The notes under the pieces: model-generated
Databases searched by the model: none
The model's input: only the letters and a program-made list of their open reading frames with translations
What the model was told of the DNA's origin: nothing
Program-made: the position numbers and the translations under genes
Assembly (NCBI GenBank): GCA_964426945.1
Contig: CAYRSS010000003.1
Span: 62,001 to 126,000, forward strand
DNA length: 64,000 nt
Origin: CAYRSS01 sp964426945
GTDB lineage: Bacteria; Planctomycetota; Phycisphaerae; UBA1845
Direction of reading: 5' to 3'
In this document: in pieces, positions 9,754 to 19,657 of the stretch
Layout of the letters: the number at the start of each line of letters is the position of its first letter
Position numbering within the stretch: position 1 is the first letter of the stretch

Positions 9754-12700
9754 CTAGCCGCGCGGCCGGCCGCTCGGACGGCTCGTGCTGGACCGCGGTC
9801 GCGAGGAACCGCTGGAAGCTCCGCTGGACCGGTTCTGAAGCTGTTCGATCAGTTCCGCGATCGCGGCCGCGGAGTTGTTCTTCGGCTGGAGGATGACCGA
9901 CACGTCGCCGCCGGGCGGACCACTCTCCTCGTACTGCCGGACGGCCCGCTCGACCTCGTCAAAGAGCGACGGCGTGCCGGAGACGACGAGCGAGTTGGTA
10001 CGCCGATCCGCACGGATCGAGATCGTCTGCCGCGGCTGGCCGCGTCCCGCCTCGCCGCGCGTCGCCGAGAGGCTCTCCTGGAACGACTCGCTGAGCATGT
10101 CGGCGAGGTCGGTGACGTTGATGCCGCTGCGCACCTGGATGATGCGGATCGGTGAGGGATCCTCCGGGCGGTCCGGGCTGTCGAACATCGCGACCGCCGA
10201 CCGGATCGCCGCCAGGTCGCTCGGGGTGGCCTTGACGATCAGGCCGTTGGTGGCGTCGTCGACGACGATCACCGGCTGCTGCTGCGCAGCCCCCCGACCA
10301 CGGCCACCGCCCTGCTCGACGAAGATCTGCTCAAGCTTCGGCAGGATCTGCGACGCGTCGGCCCGCTGCAGCGGGATGAGCACGGGCTCGGCGCCCGCAG
10401 TGCCCTTTTCGTCCATGTCCTTGGCGATGGCTTCGAGGCGGTCGACCTCTTCCTTCACGCCGCTGATGACCAAGGCGTTGCTCGACGGCAGGGCGCTGAC
10501 GCGGACGTCGCCGATGAGCTGGCTGCCGCCGCGACCGCCCGCGGAGCGCGACAGGGACGACTCCAGCGCCCGCTGAATCTCCTCGGCGTTGGTCTTCAGC
10601 AGCTGGACCACGCGGATCTCGCTGCCCGCCCCGAACGACTGGCGGTCGAGTTCGGCCACGCTGGCCTTGATGCGCTCCAGGTCGGCGGCGCTGGCCTTCA
10701 CCATGATGGTCCGGGAGTTGGGGATTTCGGAGATCGTGATCGGCTGCTCCGCCCCACGGGTCTGCGGACGGGAGCGGACGTAAATCGCATCGAGCGCCCG
10801 CGCCACCGATGAGGCGTCGGCGTGCTCGACCGTCACGATGTGGACATCCTTCGAGCTGCTCCCGGTCTGGTCGAGCTGGCGGACGAGCTCCTCGATCTGC
10901 TGCATGTTCTCGGGCGAGGCGGAGACGATGACCGAGTTGCTGCCCCATTCGGGGACGGCGATCACGAGGTCGCGCGGGTTGCGCGTGACCGAGCGGAACA
11001 TGTTGTTGATGGCCTCCTGCACACTCCACGGCTCCGAGTAGGCGAGCTTGAAGCTGCGCATCATGCGCTGACGGCCGACCTCGGGGGGAACGTCCATCGT
11101 GTCGATAAGCTGCATCACCTCGTCCTTCTCCTCCTGATTCGCGAGGATCAGCAGCGAGTTGGTGCCCGTGTCGGCGGAAATCTGCACCGGCTGGTCGCCG
11201 GCGCCGCTGCGGCGGCGGTTCTGATAGAACCGGCTGAGCGTCTGGGCCAGTTCTTCCGCCCCGGCGTGCTGCAGCTTGCGGACGAACGTCGTCTTGCTGA
11301 CCGACGACTCGATGTCGACCTGTTCGATGATGCCGCGGATCACGCCGTGGTTCTTTGCCGAGGCGGTGACCACGATCGACCGCGTCCCGTTGTCCACCGC
11401 GCTGGTGACCTGCTCGGCCGGGCTGATGGGCGTGGACCGGTCCCAGCGGAACATGTTCACGATGACCATGTTCATGCTGTTGGGGTCGGCGTAGCGCAGC
11501 GGATAGACCTCCGTGGTGCGGTCCGTGTCGATGGACGCCTCCACGTCAAAGCCCGCGATGGTCTCGCGGATCTCCGCGATGTCCTTCTCGCTGCCGCGGA
11601 TGATGAGCGAGTTATTGCGGACGTTGGCGGTGATCGACACCGGCTGCTGCCCCTGGCGGGTCCGCTGCCGTGTCGCGCTGAACATCTCGCTGAGCTTGCG
11701 GGCCAGGTCTTCCGCGCTGGCGTGAGCCAACTGCACGACCTCGAGCTTCTGCGTCAGCTTGCGCTCCACGTCGAGCGAGGTGATCATCTCGGCGATGATG
11801 GCGTGGTTGCTCTCGCTGGCCGTCACGACCACCGACTGCGTACCGCCTTCAACCATCGCGCGGACCTGGTCGCGCGCCGCGACGTTGCGGTCCGATCGCG
11901 TGCCCTGGGTGCGGGCCTGGGCCCACTGGTTCACGACGTTGACCACCGAGTTCGGATCCGCGAACTCGATCGGGTAAACATGTACCTTGGTCACCGTGCC
12001 CAGCGCGACGTCCGCCTGGTCGAGCTCGGCCACGCGGGCGCGAATCATCTCCATATTCTCGGCGCTGGCCTGCACGATGATCTGCTTGGTGTTCACGTCA
12101 GGCGTCACGATCACGGTCGACGCCAGTGGCGAGCCCGCCTGGGCGCCCAGGCGGCGGATCGCTTCCTGCTTGTCCTGGAAGATCCGGTTGATCGAATCTG
12201 CCACCCCCTCGGGATGAGCATGCTGAAGTGTGATCGTCTCGGTCTGCAACTGTGGCGGCGTGTACTCCTCCAGCGGGTTGATGAACTGATTGCGGATCTC
12301 GTCGATCTGCTCGGGCGTAGCCCGCACAATCAGGACGTTGAGCTGGTTGTTCGCCTCAACCTGCGGTGGCGTCTGGCCCGGCGGCAACTGGCGCTGGCGC
12401 CACAGGTTGTTGATGCTGTTGGCCACATCCTGGGCGCGGGCAACCTTCAGCCCGACCATGAAATAGGCCGGCTCGCTGGCCTTGTTGAGCGGGTTGTCGA
12501 CCTTGGGCAGGTTGGCTTCGAGGAACTCGAACACCGTCGCACTGCCCAGCACGATCAGGGAGTTGGACTTGTCGTCCACCTCGACGCTGAAGGGCTCGAT
12601 GCTGCCCGAGCCGCCGCGCAGGCTGCGGATGTAGTTGGTCACGAGCGTGTTCAGCGTGCCGTACACGGCCCGGGCGTTGGCGTACTGAAGCGGGTAGATG

Positions 12701-15700
12701 CGGAAGTCAAAGCCGATGTCCGTCGGCCGGTCGAGCGAACGGACCAGCGACTCGATCTCGTTCTTGGTGTGTTCGTCCTGAGCCTGCAGGAAGATGCGCT
12801 TGGTGGCGTCGTTCGCGGCGATCTGGAACTTGCCGCCGCCCGCCCCGCCGGCGCTGCGGCCGCGCGTACCCCGCCCGCGCGAGCCCATGCCGTAGGCGCT
12901 CTCCACGGCCGCCGCCACGTCGGAAGCCTTCGCGTGCTCCAGCACGATGATGTGCAGCGGGGCGCTCTTTTCCTTTTCCGCCTCGATCTCCGTCATCGCG
13001 GCGACAACCTGGTCCTTCATCTTGGCCGGAACCGAGTAGAACAGCGTGTCGCTGCCCTCGGCGCCGATGAACTTCACCGCCGGTCCGGGCGCCGCGCCGC
13101 GCGAGGCCCCGCGAGCCCCGCCCTCGGCGAACATCTGCGTCAGCGTGGCGGCCATCACGTCGGCACCGGTGAAGGGCACCTTGGCGGTTTCGTACTGCGA
13201 TTCGCCGGTCGCGTCGTCGAGCATCGTGACGACCTCGGCGATGCTCTCCATGTCTTCGGCCGTAGCCTGCGCCGTGACAAGCCCCAGCGAAGGATAAGGC
13301 AGGAACGAAGGCGCGGTCAGGCTGGCCGTGGCCGGAGCCCGGCGACGACCGCCCCCCTGCCGCCCGCCCGGCGCGCTATCCGCAAAGAGCGTGCCGAGAT
13401 ACTCGGCGACGCCCGACGGGTCGGCGCTCTTGAGTTCGAAGTGACGGGTGACGCGCTCGGGCACGTCCTGCGCTTCGAGCTCGTCGATGATCTTCCCGAT
13501 GTAGTCCAGCGCCGACTCCGGCGCCATCGCAGTGATGGTATTGCTCGCTTCGCTCCCCCAGATGGTGATGTCCGAGGGGAAGACACCGAGTTCGTCGCCG
13601 CCGCCCACCGGGGTCTGCATGATCTCCTGCGGCAGCGCCTGCGGTCCGCCGCCGCTCGAGGTCGTGCGCCGGCGATTGGCCACGGCCCCGCCCGGGGCTG
13701 CGGCCGGCGTCGAGGTCCGCCCCTGCTGACGATCGAGGCCGAGCATCTCGCGGATGGCCGGTTCAACGTCCGCCGCATTGAGCTTCTTGAGGCGGTACAC
13801 GCGCATCTCGTACTTGATGGGCTGCGGCTGGTCGATGATCGAGAGCAGCTCCAGGATCTGCGGATAGTCGCGCGTGGCGGCCTTGAGGATGAGGGAGCGA
13901 TCGCGCGGGTTGGGCACGATGGTCACGCCGCTCATCATCTGCGCCATCTGTGGAACCTGCGGCACCTGGCCGGGCTGGGGCTGCCCTTCGTTGCCTTTCT
14001 GGTCACCGCCGCGCTCTTCGCCGCCGCGCTGGTTTCCGCCCTGCTGATTCTGCTGGGCGGCGCGGGCCGCGTTGCGCTGCTGCTGGGCGGCGGCGGCGCG
14101 GGCCTGCGCGGCCGCGGCCTGCTGCTGCTGGCGCATCAGGGCCGCCTGCTCACGAACCGCGGCGTTGATCACCTGATCGAGCAGTTCGGCCGCCGAGTAC
14201 ACATCGATGTGCCGGACGCGGTAGACGCGGATGTCGGGCTTGGCCTCCTTGCCAAGCTCCTCGGCGATGTCCTTCATCGCCGAGTCGAGCGTGTCAAGCG
14301 CCGAACGCGGCGCCTCGATCACCAGCATACCGCTGGCCGGGTCGGTGTAGATGTTCAGTTCCGCGCCCTTGAGGGAGTCCGCGCGGGTCGTGCTCGATCC
14401 GCCGCCGAAGGGCCAGCTGAAGATGCTGCCGGCGATGCCCGCGCCGTCCGACGACGGCGGCGGCTGCTGCTGAGCCATCAGCTCGCGCACGGCGGCCATC
14501 TCGGCTTCGCTGATCTCACCCTGCGGCTCAGGCTCGCCCTCGGGCGGGGGAGCGTCGTCCTGCGCGGGGGCGGCCGCGAGCAGCGCCTCGACCCCCGCGA
14601 TCATCGACACCGGCAACACGCACGGCCGGGCCGCGGGCTCGCTGCCCGTCGTCGAGGAACGGGTCGTTTCCCGGCTGCGCGGGCGCAGACGCTCCGGTTC
14701 GTCGAACGTGGCCGGCTGACCGACGTCGATCTCGGTGATCTTCGCGTCCGGATAGTTCTCGCGAATCCAGCGAACCGCATCCGCCGCGGAGATGCCCGCC
14801 GGGAGCGCGAAGGACTTGCGCGACTTCTCCTTCTCGCGCGGGTCGGGAACGTCCACGTACTTGCGGATGATTTCCTCGACCTCGGGGAAGCGGTCCTCGT
14901 CGAAGTACTTGACGATCAGCGTGTCCTGGAACGGGATGTAGTCCACTTCGGGCACGTTGTCGGCCGGGGTCCACACCGCATCGAGCACGACCTCGAGGTC
15001 ATTCATGGCGTCGAACGCAGTCTTGTTCTCGAGGGGGAAGAGCATCTTGGGCAGCTCGGGCTTCGGCACCCAGACGCCCGGGTCCATCACGATCTCTTCA
15101 ATCTTCTTGCCCTCGAACTGCTCAACGATCTGGTCGATGCGGTGCATCTTCGCCGGCGGGGCCGAGACGAGCATCGTGCTGTCGATCTGGTCGGTCTTGA
15201 TGAGGACTGTCTTGCCGAGGTACGTCTTGCTCGTGCTGTAGAAGTCGTCCTCATCCTCCGCGCCGGCCTTCGCCGGGGCGCGCCCGCCCTTGGCGTCGGG
15301 CGGTTCGACCACGTGCATGATCAGCTCGGCCATGTCGTTCACGTCGGCCTTGGCGAGCCGGAAGAGCTGGATGCGCGAAGCGCCGTCGTCGCCGTCGATC
15401 CGGGCGATGAGCTCCTCGGCCTTGGCGATGTCCTTCTCCTTGCCCCACAGCAGCACGGCCCCGCCGCCGGGCGCCTCGACGACGGTGAAGTCCTCGTCGG
15501 GCGAGAATCCGGAGCCGTCGCCCGCGCCGCCGGGCTTGCCCTCGATCTTGCGGCCGGTCGCGGCGGGCTTCGTGGGCTTGCCCATCAAGCCGCGGAGCGC
15601 GGAAACCACGTCGCTGGGTTCGGCGTTCTGCAGCGTGACGCGCTTGAGCATCGACACGCCCTCGGTGGGCAGGTCGAAGCTGGCCACGAGCTGCTCCGCT

Positions 15701-18700
15701 TCGTCGATGACGACCTGCGGTGCGGCGATGACGATCCGCTTGTTGCGGGCATCCGGCATCAGGTGCAGCCCGTCGGAACTGCTTCGTCCCGGCGTCTGGC
15801 GTCCCCCGCGCGGTTTGGCGCCGGCGGCAGCGGCCTGTTCGGTGGCCGCGGCCGGATCTTCAATCGTACCTTCAGTCACGAGGGTTCGGATCTTGATCCG
15901 CAGCAGCGGCTCGATCATCTCGACGATGTCCGCCGGATCGGTGTAGAGCACGGGGATGAAGTCCGTGACGATCTGCTCCGTCGCGCTGTCGGCGCGGAGC
16001 ACGCCCATGAGCTCCTCGATCTCGGGAAGCAGCGCCTCGTCGGCGATGACGATGAGCCGGTGGGCCATGGGCTGCGGGATAAACAGCGGCCCGCTCGCGG
16101 CCGCGGCCGGCTGCGGGTTGCGTCCGCCCCGGTTGCCGCCCGGCATGGCTCCGCCGAAAACGGTGCGGAGCGTCGCCGCGACGTCGTCCACGTTGGAGCC
16201 CGGCGGGAAGTCGTAGGTCTTGGTCACCTGCGTGTCGGGCTGCGGGATGTCGAACTGTTCGACCGTCTCCTCGACCTTCTGCATCTTGGCCGGTGTCGTC
16301 CGCACCACGAGGTTTGCGCCCATACGCATCACCGTCAGGTCCGACGAGATCGTGGTCGTCGAGACGACCTGGTTGCCGGCGTCCTTCTCACCGCCGCGCT
16401 GACGAGTCACTGGGACGTTCCGCGGGCGACGGGGTTCCGCCGGCTCGCCGACAAACGTCTGGATGATCTGGATCATTGTGTCCGGATCGGCATGCTTGAG
16501 CGCGATGGTGCGCTGGATCAGTTCAACCGGCCGATCGATCTCCGCCAGCACGCGGCGGATCGCCGCCAGTTGCGGCTCGGTCGCCCCGGAGAACAGGATC
16601 GCCCCGTCGGTAACCGAGTGGCGGATCTGTCCCGCGCCGGCTTCCTGGAAGATCGACAACAGTTCGCCGAGCTGCGGCAGCGCCTCGTCCGGCGTGATGT
16701 GCTGCACCTCGATGCGCACGAGCGGGGTGTCCGGCGCGGAGACGCCGTCCAGCTGCTCGAGCAGGGGCTTGAATTCCTCCCACTCCTCCTTCGAGCACCA
16801 CACGTAGAGGACGTTCGCTTCGTCGTTCGGAGTGAACTTCGCCGGGGTGACGTTTTGCGTCGGCCGACGTGTGTTGCGCGACGCCTGGCGCGACCGGCTG
16901 CGCGGCGTGGGACGCGTCGGCTGCTTGGCGTCCGCGGCGGCGGCGTTGGCCATCTCGCCCTGGTACTCGATGAGCATGTTCGCCAGGAACGACGGCCGCT
17001 GCGTGGTCGGATGATAGACGTGCAGCTCGACCGCGGTCGGCGGCAGATCGACGTACTCGAGGTATTCCTCGATCTGCGCGATCTGCCGCGGCGTGCCGAT
17101 CACCCACAGCGCGCTGCCCGTCGGATCCGGCGTGATCGTCGGCGGCGTCGGCCCCTGGGCGGCGAACAGTTGCGTAAGCTGGGCCGCGGCGACCTCTGCA
17201 TCGGCACCGGACAGTTCGATCCGCGTCGGTGGATTGACCACGTCGAACCGTTCCACCAGCTCGCGCACGCGCTCGACTCCCTCTTCGGGAGCGATCACGA
17301 TGATCGAGTTGGTCGGCGGATAGGGAATCATGTTCACATCAGCGGCGCGCACGGCTCTGGCCGGGGTGGCCTGTCGCGAACCCGCGCGGCTCCCGCGAGT
17401 TGGCTTCGTCGGAGCGATCGGCTGCGTCTCGGACGCGCCGAGCACGAGCCGGATGGTCTCGACGAGTTGGTTGACCTCGGCGTTCTGGACGGGGATCACC
17501 ACCGGCGGCGTCGGGCCGCTGCTGCTGTCCACGTCGATGAAGGCAAGCACCTCGCGGATCTCGACCAGTTTGTGCGGCATCGCCCGGACGAGGATCACCT
17601 GCTGGTCGTCATCCGGCAGCAGCATCGTCGGCGGTTCGGGAATCGGCGCGAGCGGCTCGGGCACCCCGCGCTTGTTGGCCTGGCCGCCGGCCCGGGCCGG
17701 CGTGTTGCCGACCGTGCCGTCCAGATCCATCAGCATCCGCAGCTTCTCCACGGCCACCGTGGGCAGGATGTACTCGACGCTGATCTTCTCACGCACGCGC
17801 GGATCCTGCTTGATCGCGTCGTGGAAGAAGGCCACGAGCTCGAGATAGCGGTTGATGTCGCGAACGAGCGCGAGGATCGTGATGTTGTTCGTGTCCGGAA
17901 TGCGCGTGTTGCGCATGTAATCCGGCATCATCAGGTTCACCTGGTCGAGCACGGCAGTAGTCACGCTCGCCGGGTTGTAGACCACGAAGGCCAGCTCATC
18001 ATCAGGCAGGTCCGCCGCGAGGAATTCCTCGACGCTGCGGAACATCTGCCACGGCTCAAGCTCCTTGTAGAGATCGACGATGCGCGCGACCTCGAGGTAG
18101 CCATCCGCCTTCTTGTAGCGAAGCCACGAAGGCTCATAGGGCGACGACTTGAACAGCAGAATGCGGATCTTCGAAAGCGCCTCGCGAAAGGTCATCTTCT
18201 GCGTGCTGACGAACGTGACCTCGCCGTCGGGCGGTGTGCCCAGAACCGGCAGCCCAGTCTGACGGGAGAATCCGTCGATCAGCTGCGCATAGGTGCCGTT
18301 CTTGATGCTGAAGCTGTACTCGCGATCCTCGGGGGCAACTGTCGTGTCGTACGCAGCGGCCTGCGTGCCGTCCGGCGTCTCGGTGCCGGCCGCCGCGAGT
18401 TGCTCGCCCTCGGGCGTGGTCGCCGGCTTGGCCGGGGTTGATGCCCGGGTCGGAGCGGTGCGCGTGGGGCGTGCTCGCTCCGGCTGTGTCGCCGGGCGCG
18501 CGGGGGTCTCCGTGGCGGCGGGATCGACGACGGCGGGCGGCTCCTGAGAACCTTCCCCCGGATCCACGGCACCGTCGTAGGCGGGGACTTCCTCGCCCTC
18601 TGCGCCGGCGGGCGGAGTCACCGGGCGCGCAACAGGTCGGGTCGGGCGTACCGGTCTGGCCGCCTCAGGGGTCGCGACCGGCTCGGTCGACTCATCCGCG

Positions 18701-19491
18701 CCGCGCGTCGCCTCCTCAAGCTGCGCCTCGAACGCGGCCTTCTGCTCGGGCGTCAGACGCGAACTCGATCGGTTGAGGGTCTCGGCGATCTTTCGGCGAC
18801 GTTCGTCGACCGACGAAGGCGGGCCGGGCCGCGGCCGAACAACTCGGGCCGGGCTCTTCGCCGCCGCGGGATCATCCGTCGCCTCCAACCCGGCGGTCTC
18901 GTCGATGGGGTTGCCGTGCTCATCCAGCGCGGGCTCGCCCTCCATCGGTTCAGGCTCTGCGCCGGCGACCCCGGCCGGCTCTTCGCCGTTCGGCGCGGCG
19001 TTGGCCGCGGCGCGCTCGCGAGCGACACGCATCATCTCCCGACGCTTCAGCGTGTCGGCGGCGCGCTTCTCGCGGGCCGCCTTGGCGGCGGCCTCCTGCT
19101 TGGCGGCCTCCTTTTCGCGGATCAGCTCGAGCTTGCGGGCCTCCTCGGCGCGAGCCTCTTCCTCTGCCTTCCGCTCGGCATGCCGCTGCGCAACGACTTC
19201 TACATCTTCGCCCGTTTCCTTGGCCTCCTGCTCGATGGCGAGGCGCTCGGCCTCGGCCCGTTCATGGGCCTCCTGATCTTCCTCGATTCGCCGGCGAGCC
19301 TGTTCCTCGCGCTGAGCCGCATCCTGCGCGGCTTTCTCTTCGGCGGAGACGTTCTGCGGCTTCTTGTTTTGCGCAGGCGCGGCCTGCGCGACGCTCATCA
19401 CGCGCGGTGCGAGGGCTGGCAGCCCGGCAACCAGCAGCACAACAAGCGGCAACGAGAAACGCACCCATCCTGAAGCCCGATGACGCATCAT
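9754..19491 (-). CDS. Giant secretin N-domain array protein (3,245 aa) without a pore domain
   Basis: The ATG at 19489-19491 has GGAG 7 nt upstream and starts a clear signal sequence (residues 1-38). Residues about 45-150 are an Ala/Glu/Arg-rich predicted coiled coil, and about 160-385 a Pro/Ala/acidic linker. An N0/STN-like domain follows (about 389-445). Then come some 30 units of roughly 70-110 residues to near the end. Each unit has a variable beta-alpha part (LQHAHPEGVADSINRIF type) and a core such as NNSLIIRGSEKDI ending in a helix with LD or FD. This is the secretin N1/N2 fold by pattern. The last 25 residues are Ser/Arg/Gly-rich. No secretin beta-barrel signature is present. A Gln/Ala-rich insert occupies about 1780-1855. 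It lies between the PilO-type gene and gspD, so a periplasmic structural role in the secretion machine is inferred; nothing proves ring formation. Confidence 0.88.
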   Translation of the reverse strand: MMRHRASGWVRFSLPLVVLLVAGLPALAPRVMSVAQAAPAQNKKPQNVSAEEKAAQDAAQREEQARRRIEEDQEAHERAEAERLAIEQEAKETGEDVEVVAQRHAERKAEEEARAEEARKLELIREKEAAKQEAAAKAAREKRAADTLKRREMMRVARERAAANAAPNGEEPAGVAGAEPEPMEGEPALDEHGNPIDETAGLEATDDPAAAKSPARVVRPRPGPPSSVDERRRKIAETLNRSSSRLTPEQKAAFEAQLEEATRGADESTEPVATPEAARPVRPTRPVARPVTPPAGAEGEEVPAYDGAVDPGEGSQEPPAVVDPAATETPARPATQPERARPTRTAPTRASTPAKPATTPEGEQLAAAGTETPDGTQAAAYDTTVAPEDREYSFSIKNGTYAQLIDGFSRQTGLPVLGTPPDGEVTFVSTQKMTFREALSKIRILLFKSSPYEPSWLRYKKADGYLEVARIVDLYKELEPWQMFRSVEEFLAADLPDDELAFVVYNPASVTTAVLDQVNLMMPDYMRNTRIPDTNNITILALVRDINRYLELVAFFHDAIKQDPRVREKISVEYILPTVAVEKLRMLMDLDGTVGNTPARAGGQANKRGVPEPLAPIPEPPTMLLPDDDQQVILVRAMPHKLVEIREVLAFIDVDSSSGPTPPVVIPVQNAEVNQLVETIRLVLGASETQPIAPTKPTRGSRAGSRQATPARAVRAADVNMIPYPPTNSIIVIAPEEGVERVRELVERFDVVNPPTRIELSGADAEVAAAQLTQLFAAQGPTPPTITPDPTGSALWVIGTPRQIAQIEEYLEYVDLPPTAVELHVYHPTTQRPSFLANMLIEYQGEMANAAAADAKQPTRPTPRSRSRQASRNTRRPTQNVTPAKFTPNDEANVLYVWCSKEEWEEFKPLLEQLDGVSAPDTPLVRIEVQHITPDEALPQLGELLSIFQEAGAGQIRHSVTDGAILFSGATEPQLAAIRRVLAEIDRPVELIQRTIALKHADPDTMIQIIQTFVGEPAEPRRPRNVPVTRQRGGEKDAGNQVVSTTTISSDLTVMRMGANLVVRTTPAKMQKVEETVEQFDIPQPDTQVTKTYDFPPGSNVDDVAATLRTVFGGAMPGGNRGGRNPQPAAAASGPLFIPQPMAHRLIVIADEALLPEIEELMGVLRADSATEQIVTDFIPVLYTDPADIVEMIEPLLRIKIRTLVTEGTIEDPAAATEQAAAAGAKPRGGRQTPGRSSSDGLHLMPDARNKRIVIAAPQVVIDEAEQLVASFDLPTEGVSMLKRVTLQNAEPSDVVSALRGLMGKPTKPAATGRKIEGKPGGAGDGSGFSPDEDFTVVEAPGGGAVLLWGKEKDIAKAEELIARIDGDDGASRIQLFRLAKADVNDMAELIMHVVEPPDAKGGRAPAKAGAEDEDDFYSTSKTYLGKTVLIKTDQIDSTMLVSAPPAKMHRIDQIVEQFEGKKIEEIVMDPGVWVPKPELPKMLFPLENKTAFDAMNDLEVVLDAVWTPADNVPEVDYIPFQDTLIVKYFDEDRFPEVEEIIRKYVDVPDPREKEKSRKSFALPAGISAADAVRWIRENYPDAKITEIDVGQPATFDEPERLRPRSRETTRSSTTGSEPAARPCVLPVSMIAGVEALLAAAPAQDDAPPPEGEPEPQGEISEAEMAAVRELMAQQQPPPSSDGAGIAGSIFSWPFGGGSSTTRADSLKGAELNIYTDPASGMLVIEAPRSALDTLDSAMKDIAEELGKEAKPDIRVYRVRHIDVYSAAELLDQVINAAVREQAALMRQQQQAAAAQARAAAAQQQRNAARAAQQNQQGGNQRGGEERGGDQKGNEGQPQPGQVPQVPQMAQMMSGVTIVPNPRDRSLILKAATRDYPQILELLSIIDQPQPIKYEMRVYRLKKLNAADVEPAIREMLGLDRQQGRTSTPAAAPGGAVANRRRTTSSGGGPQALPQEIMQTPVGGGDELGVFPSDITIWGSEASNTITAMAPESALDYIGKIIDELEAQDVPERVTRHFELKSADPSGVAEYLGTLFADSAPGGRQGGGRRRAPATASLTAPSFLPYPSLGLVTAQATAEDMESIAEVVTMLDDATGESQYETAKVPFTGADVMAATLTQMFAEGGARGASRGAAPGPAVKFIGAEGSDTLFYSVPAKMKDQVVAAMTEIEAEKEKSAPLHIIVLEHAKASDVAAAVESAYGMGSRGRGTRGRSAGGAGGGKFQIAANDATKRIFLQAQDEHTKNEIESLVRSLDRPTDIGFDFRIYPLQYANARAVYGTLNTLVTNYIRSLRGGSGSIEPFSVEVDDKSNSLIVLGSATVFEFLEANLPKVDNPLNKASEPAYFMVGLKVARAQDVANSINNLWRQRQLPPGQTPPQVEANNQLNVLIVRATPEQIDEIRNQFINPLEEYTPPQLQTETITLQHAHPEGVADSINRIFQDKQEAIRRLGAQAGSPLASTVIVTPDVNTKQIIVQASAENMEMIRARVAELDQADVALGTVTKVHVYPIEFADPNSVVNVVNQWAQARTQGTRSDRNVAARDQVRAMVEGGTQSVVVTASESNHAIIAEMITSLDVERKLTQKLEVVQLAHASAEDLARKLSEMFSATRQRTRQGQQPVSITANVRNNSLIIRGSEKDIAEIRETIAGFDVEASIDTDRTTEVYPLRYADPNSMNMVIVNMFRWDRSTPISPAEQVTSAVDNGTRSIVVTASAKNHGVIRGIIEQVDIESSVSKTTFVRKLQHAGAEELAQTLSRFYQNRRRSGAGDQPVQISADTGTNSLLILANQEEKDEVMQLIDTMDVPPEVGRQRMMRSFKLAYSEPWSVQEAINNMFRSVTRNPRDLVIAVPEWGSNSVIVSASPENMQQIEELVRQLDQTGSSSKDVHIVTVEHADASSVARALDAIYVRSRPQTRGAEQPITISEIPNSRTIMVKASAADLERIKASVAELDRQSFGAGSEIRVVQLLKTNAEEIQRALESSLSRSAGGRGGSQLIGDVRVSALPSSNALVISGVKEEVDRLEAIAKDMDEKGTAGAEPVLIPLQRADASQILPKLEQIFVEQGGGRGRGAAQQQPVIVVDDATNGLIVKATPSDLAAIRSAVAMFDSPDRPEDPSPIRIIQVRSGINVTDLADMLSESFQESLSATRGEAGRGQPRQTISIRADRRTNSLVVSGTPSLFDEVERAVRQYEESGPPGGDVSVILQPKNNSAAAIAELIEQLQNRSSGASSGSSRPRSSTSRPSGRPRG

Positions 19492-19657
19492 GCCTTGTCT
19501 CCGCGAGCGTCGAACCACCCGGTCGCCCCGGGTCGCGCGAACTCGTTTACACGGCTGGAAGCCAGCCGCTGCATTCAACACTCCGGGCCCGCGGACTCCG
19601 CCGCAGGGCCGCATGCCGTTCTGCGAGGCGGGAGCCAGACCGGCCCCCTTCCTCATT

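Noticed and set aside
14040..14150. CAG/GCC-like short repeats that might suggest a CRISPR or microsatellite array
   Set aside because: They encode the Gln/Ala tract of the giant protein and lack spacer-repeat structure.
10822..18441. A 2,539-codon open frame on the plus strand, opposite the giant array gene
   Set aside because: It is antisense to a convincing repeat protein; its product is a monotonous Arg/His/Asp/Leu/Val mix with no family signature, signal or ribosome site. Long open antisense frames are expected in GC-rich coding DNA with strong codon bias.
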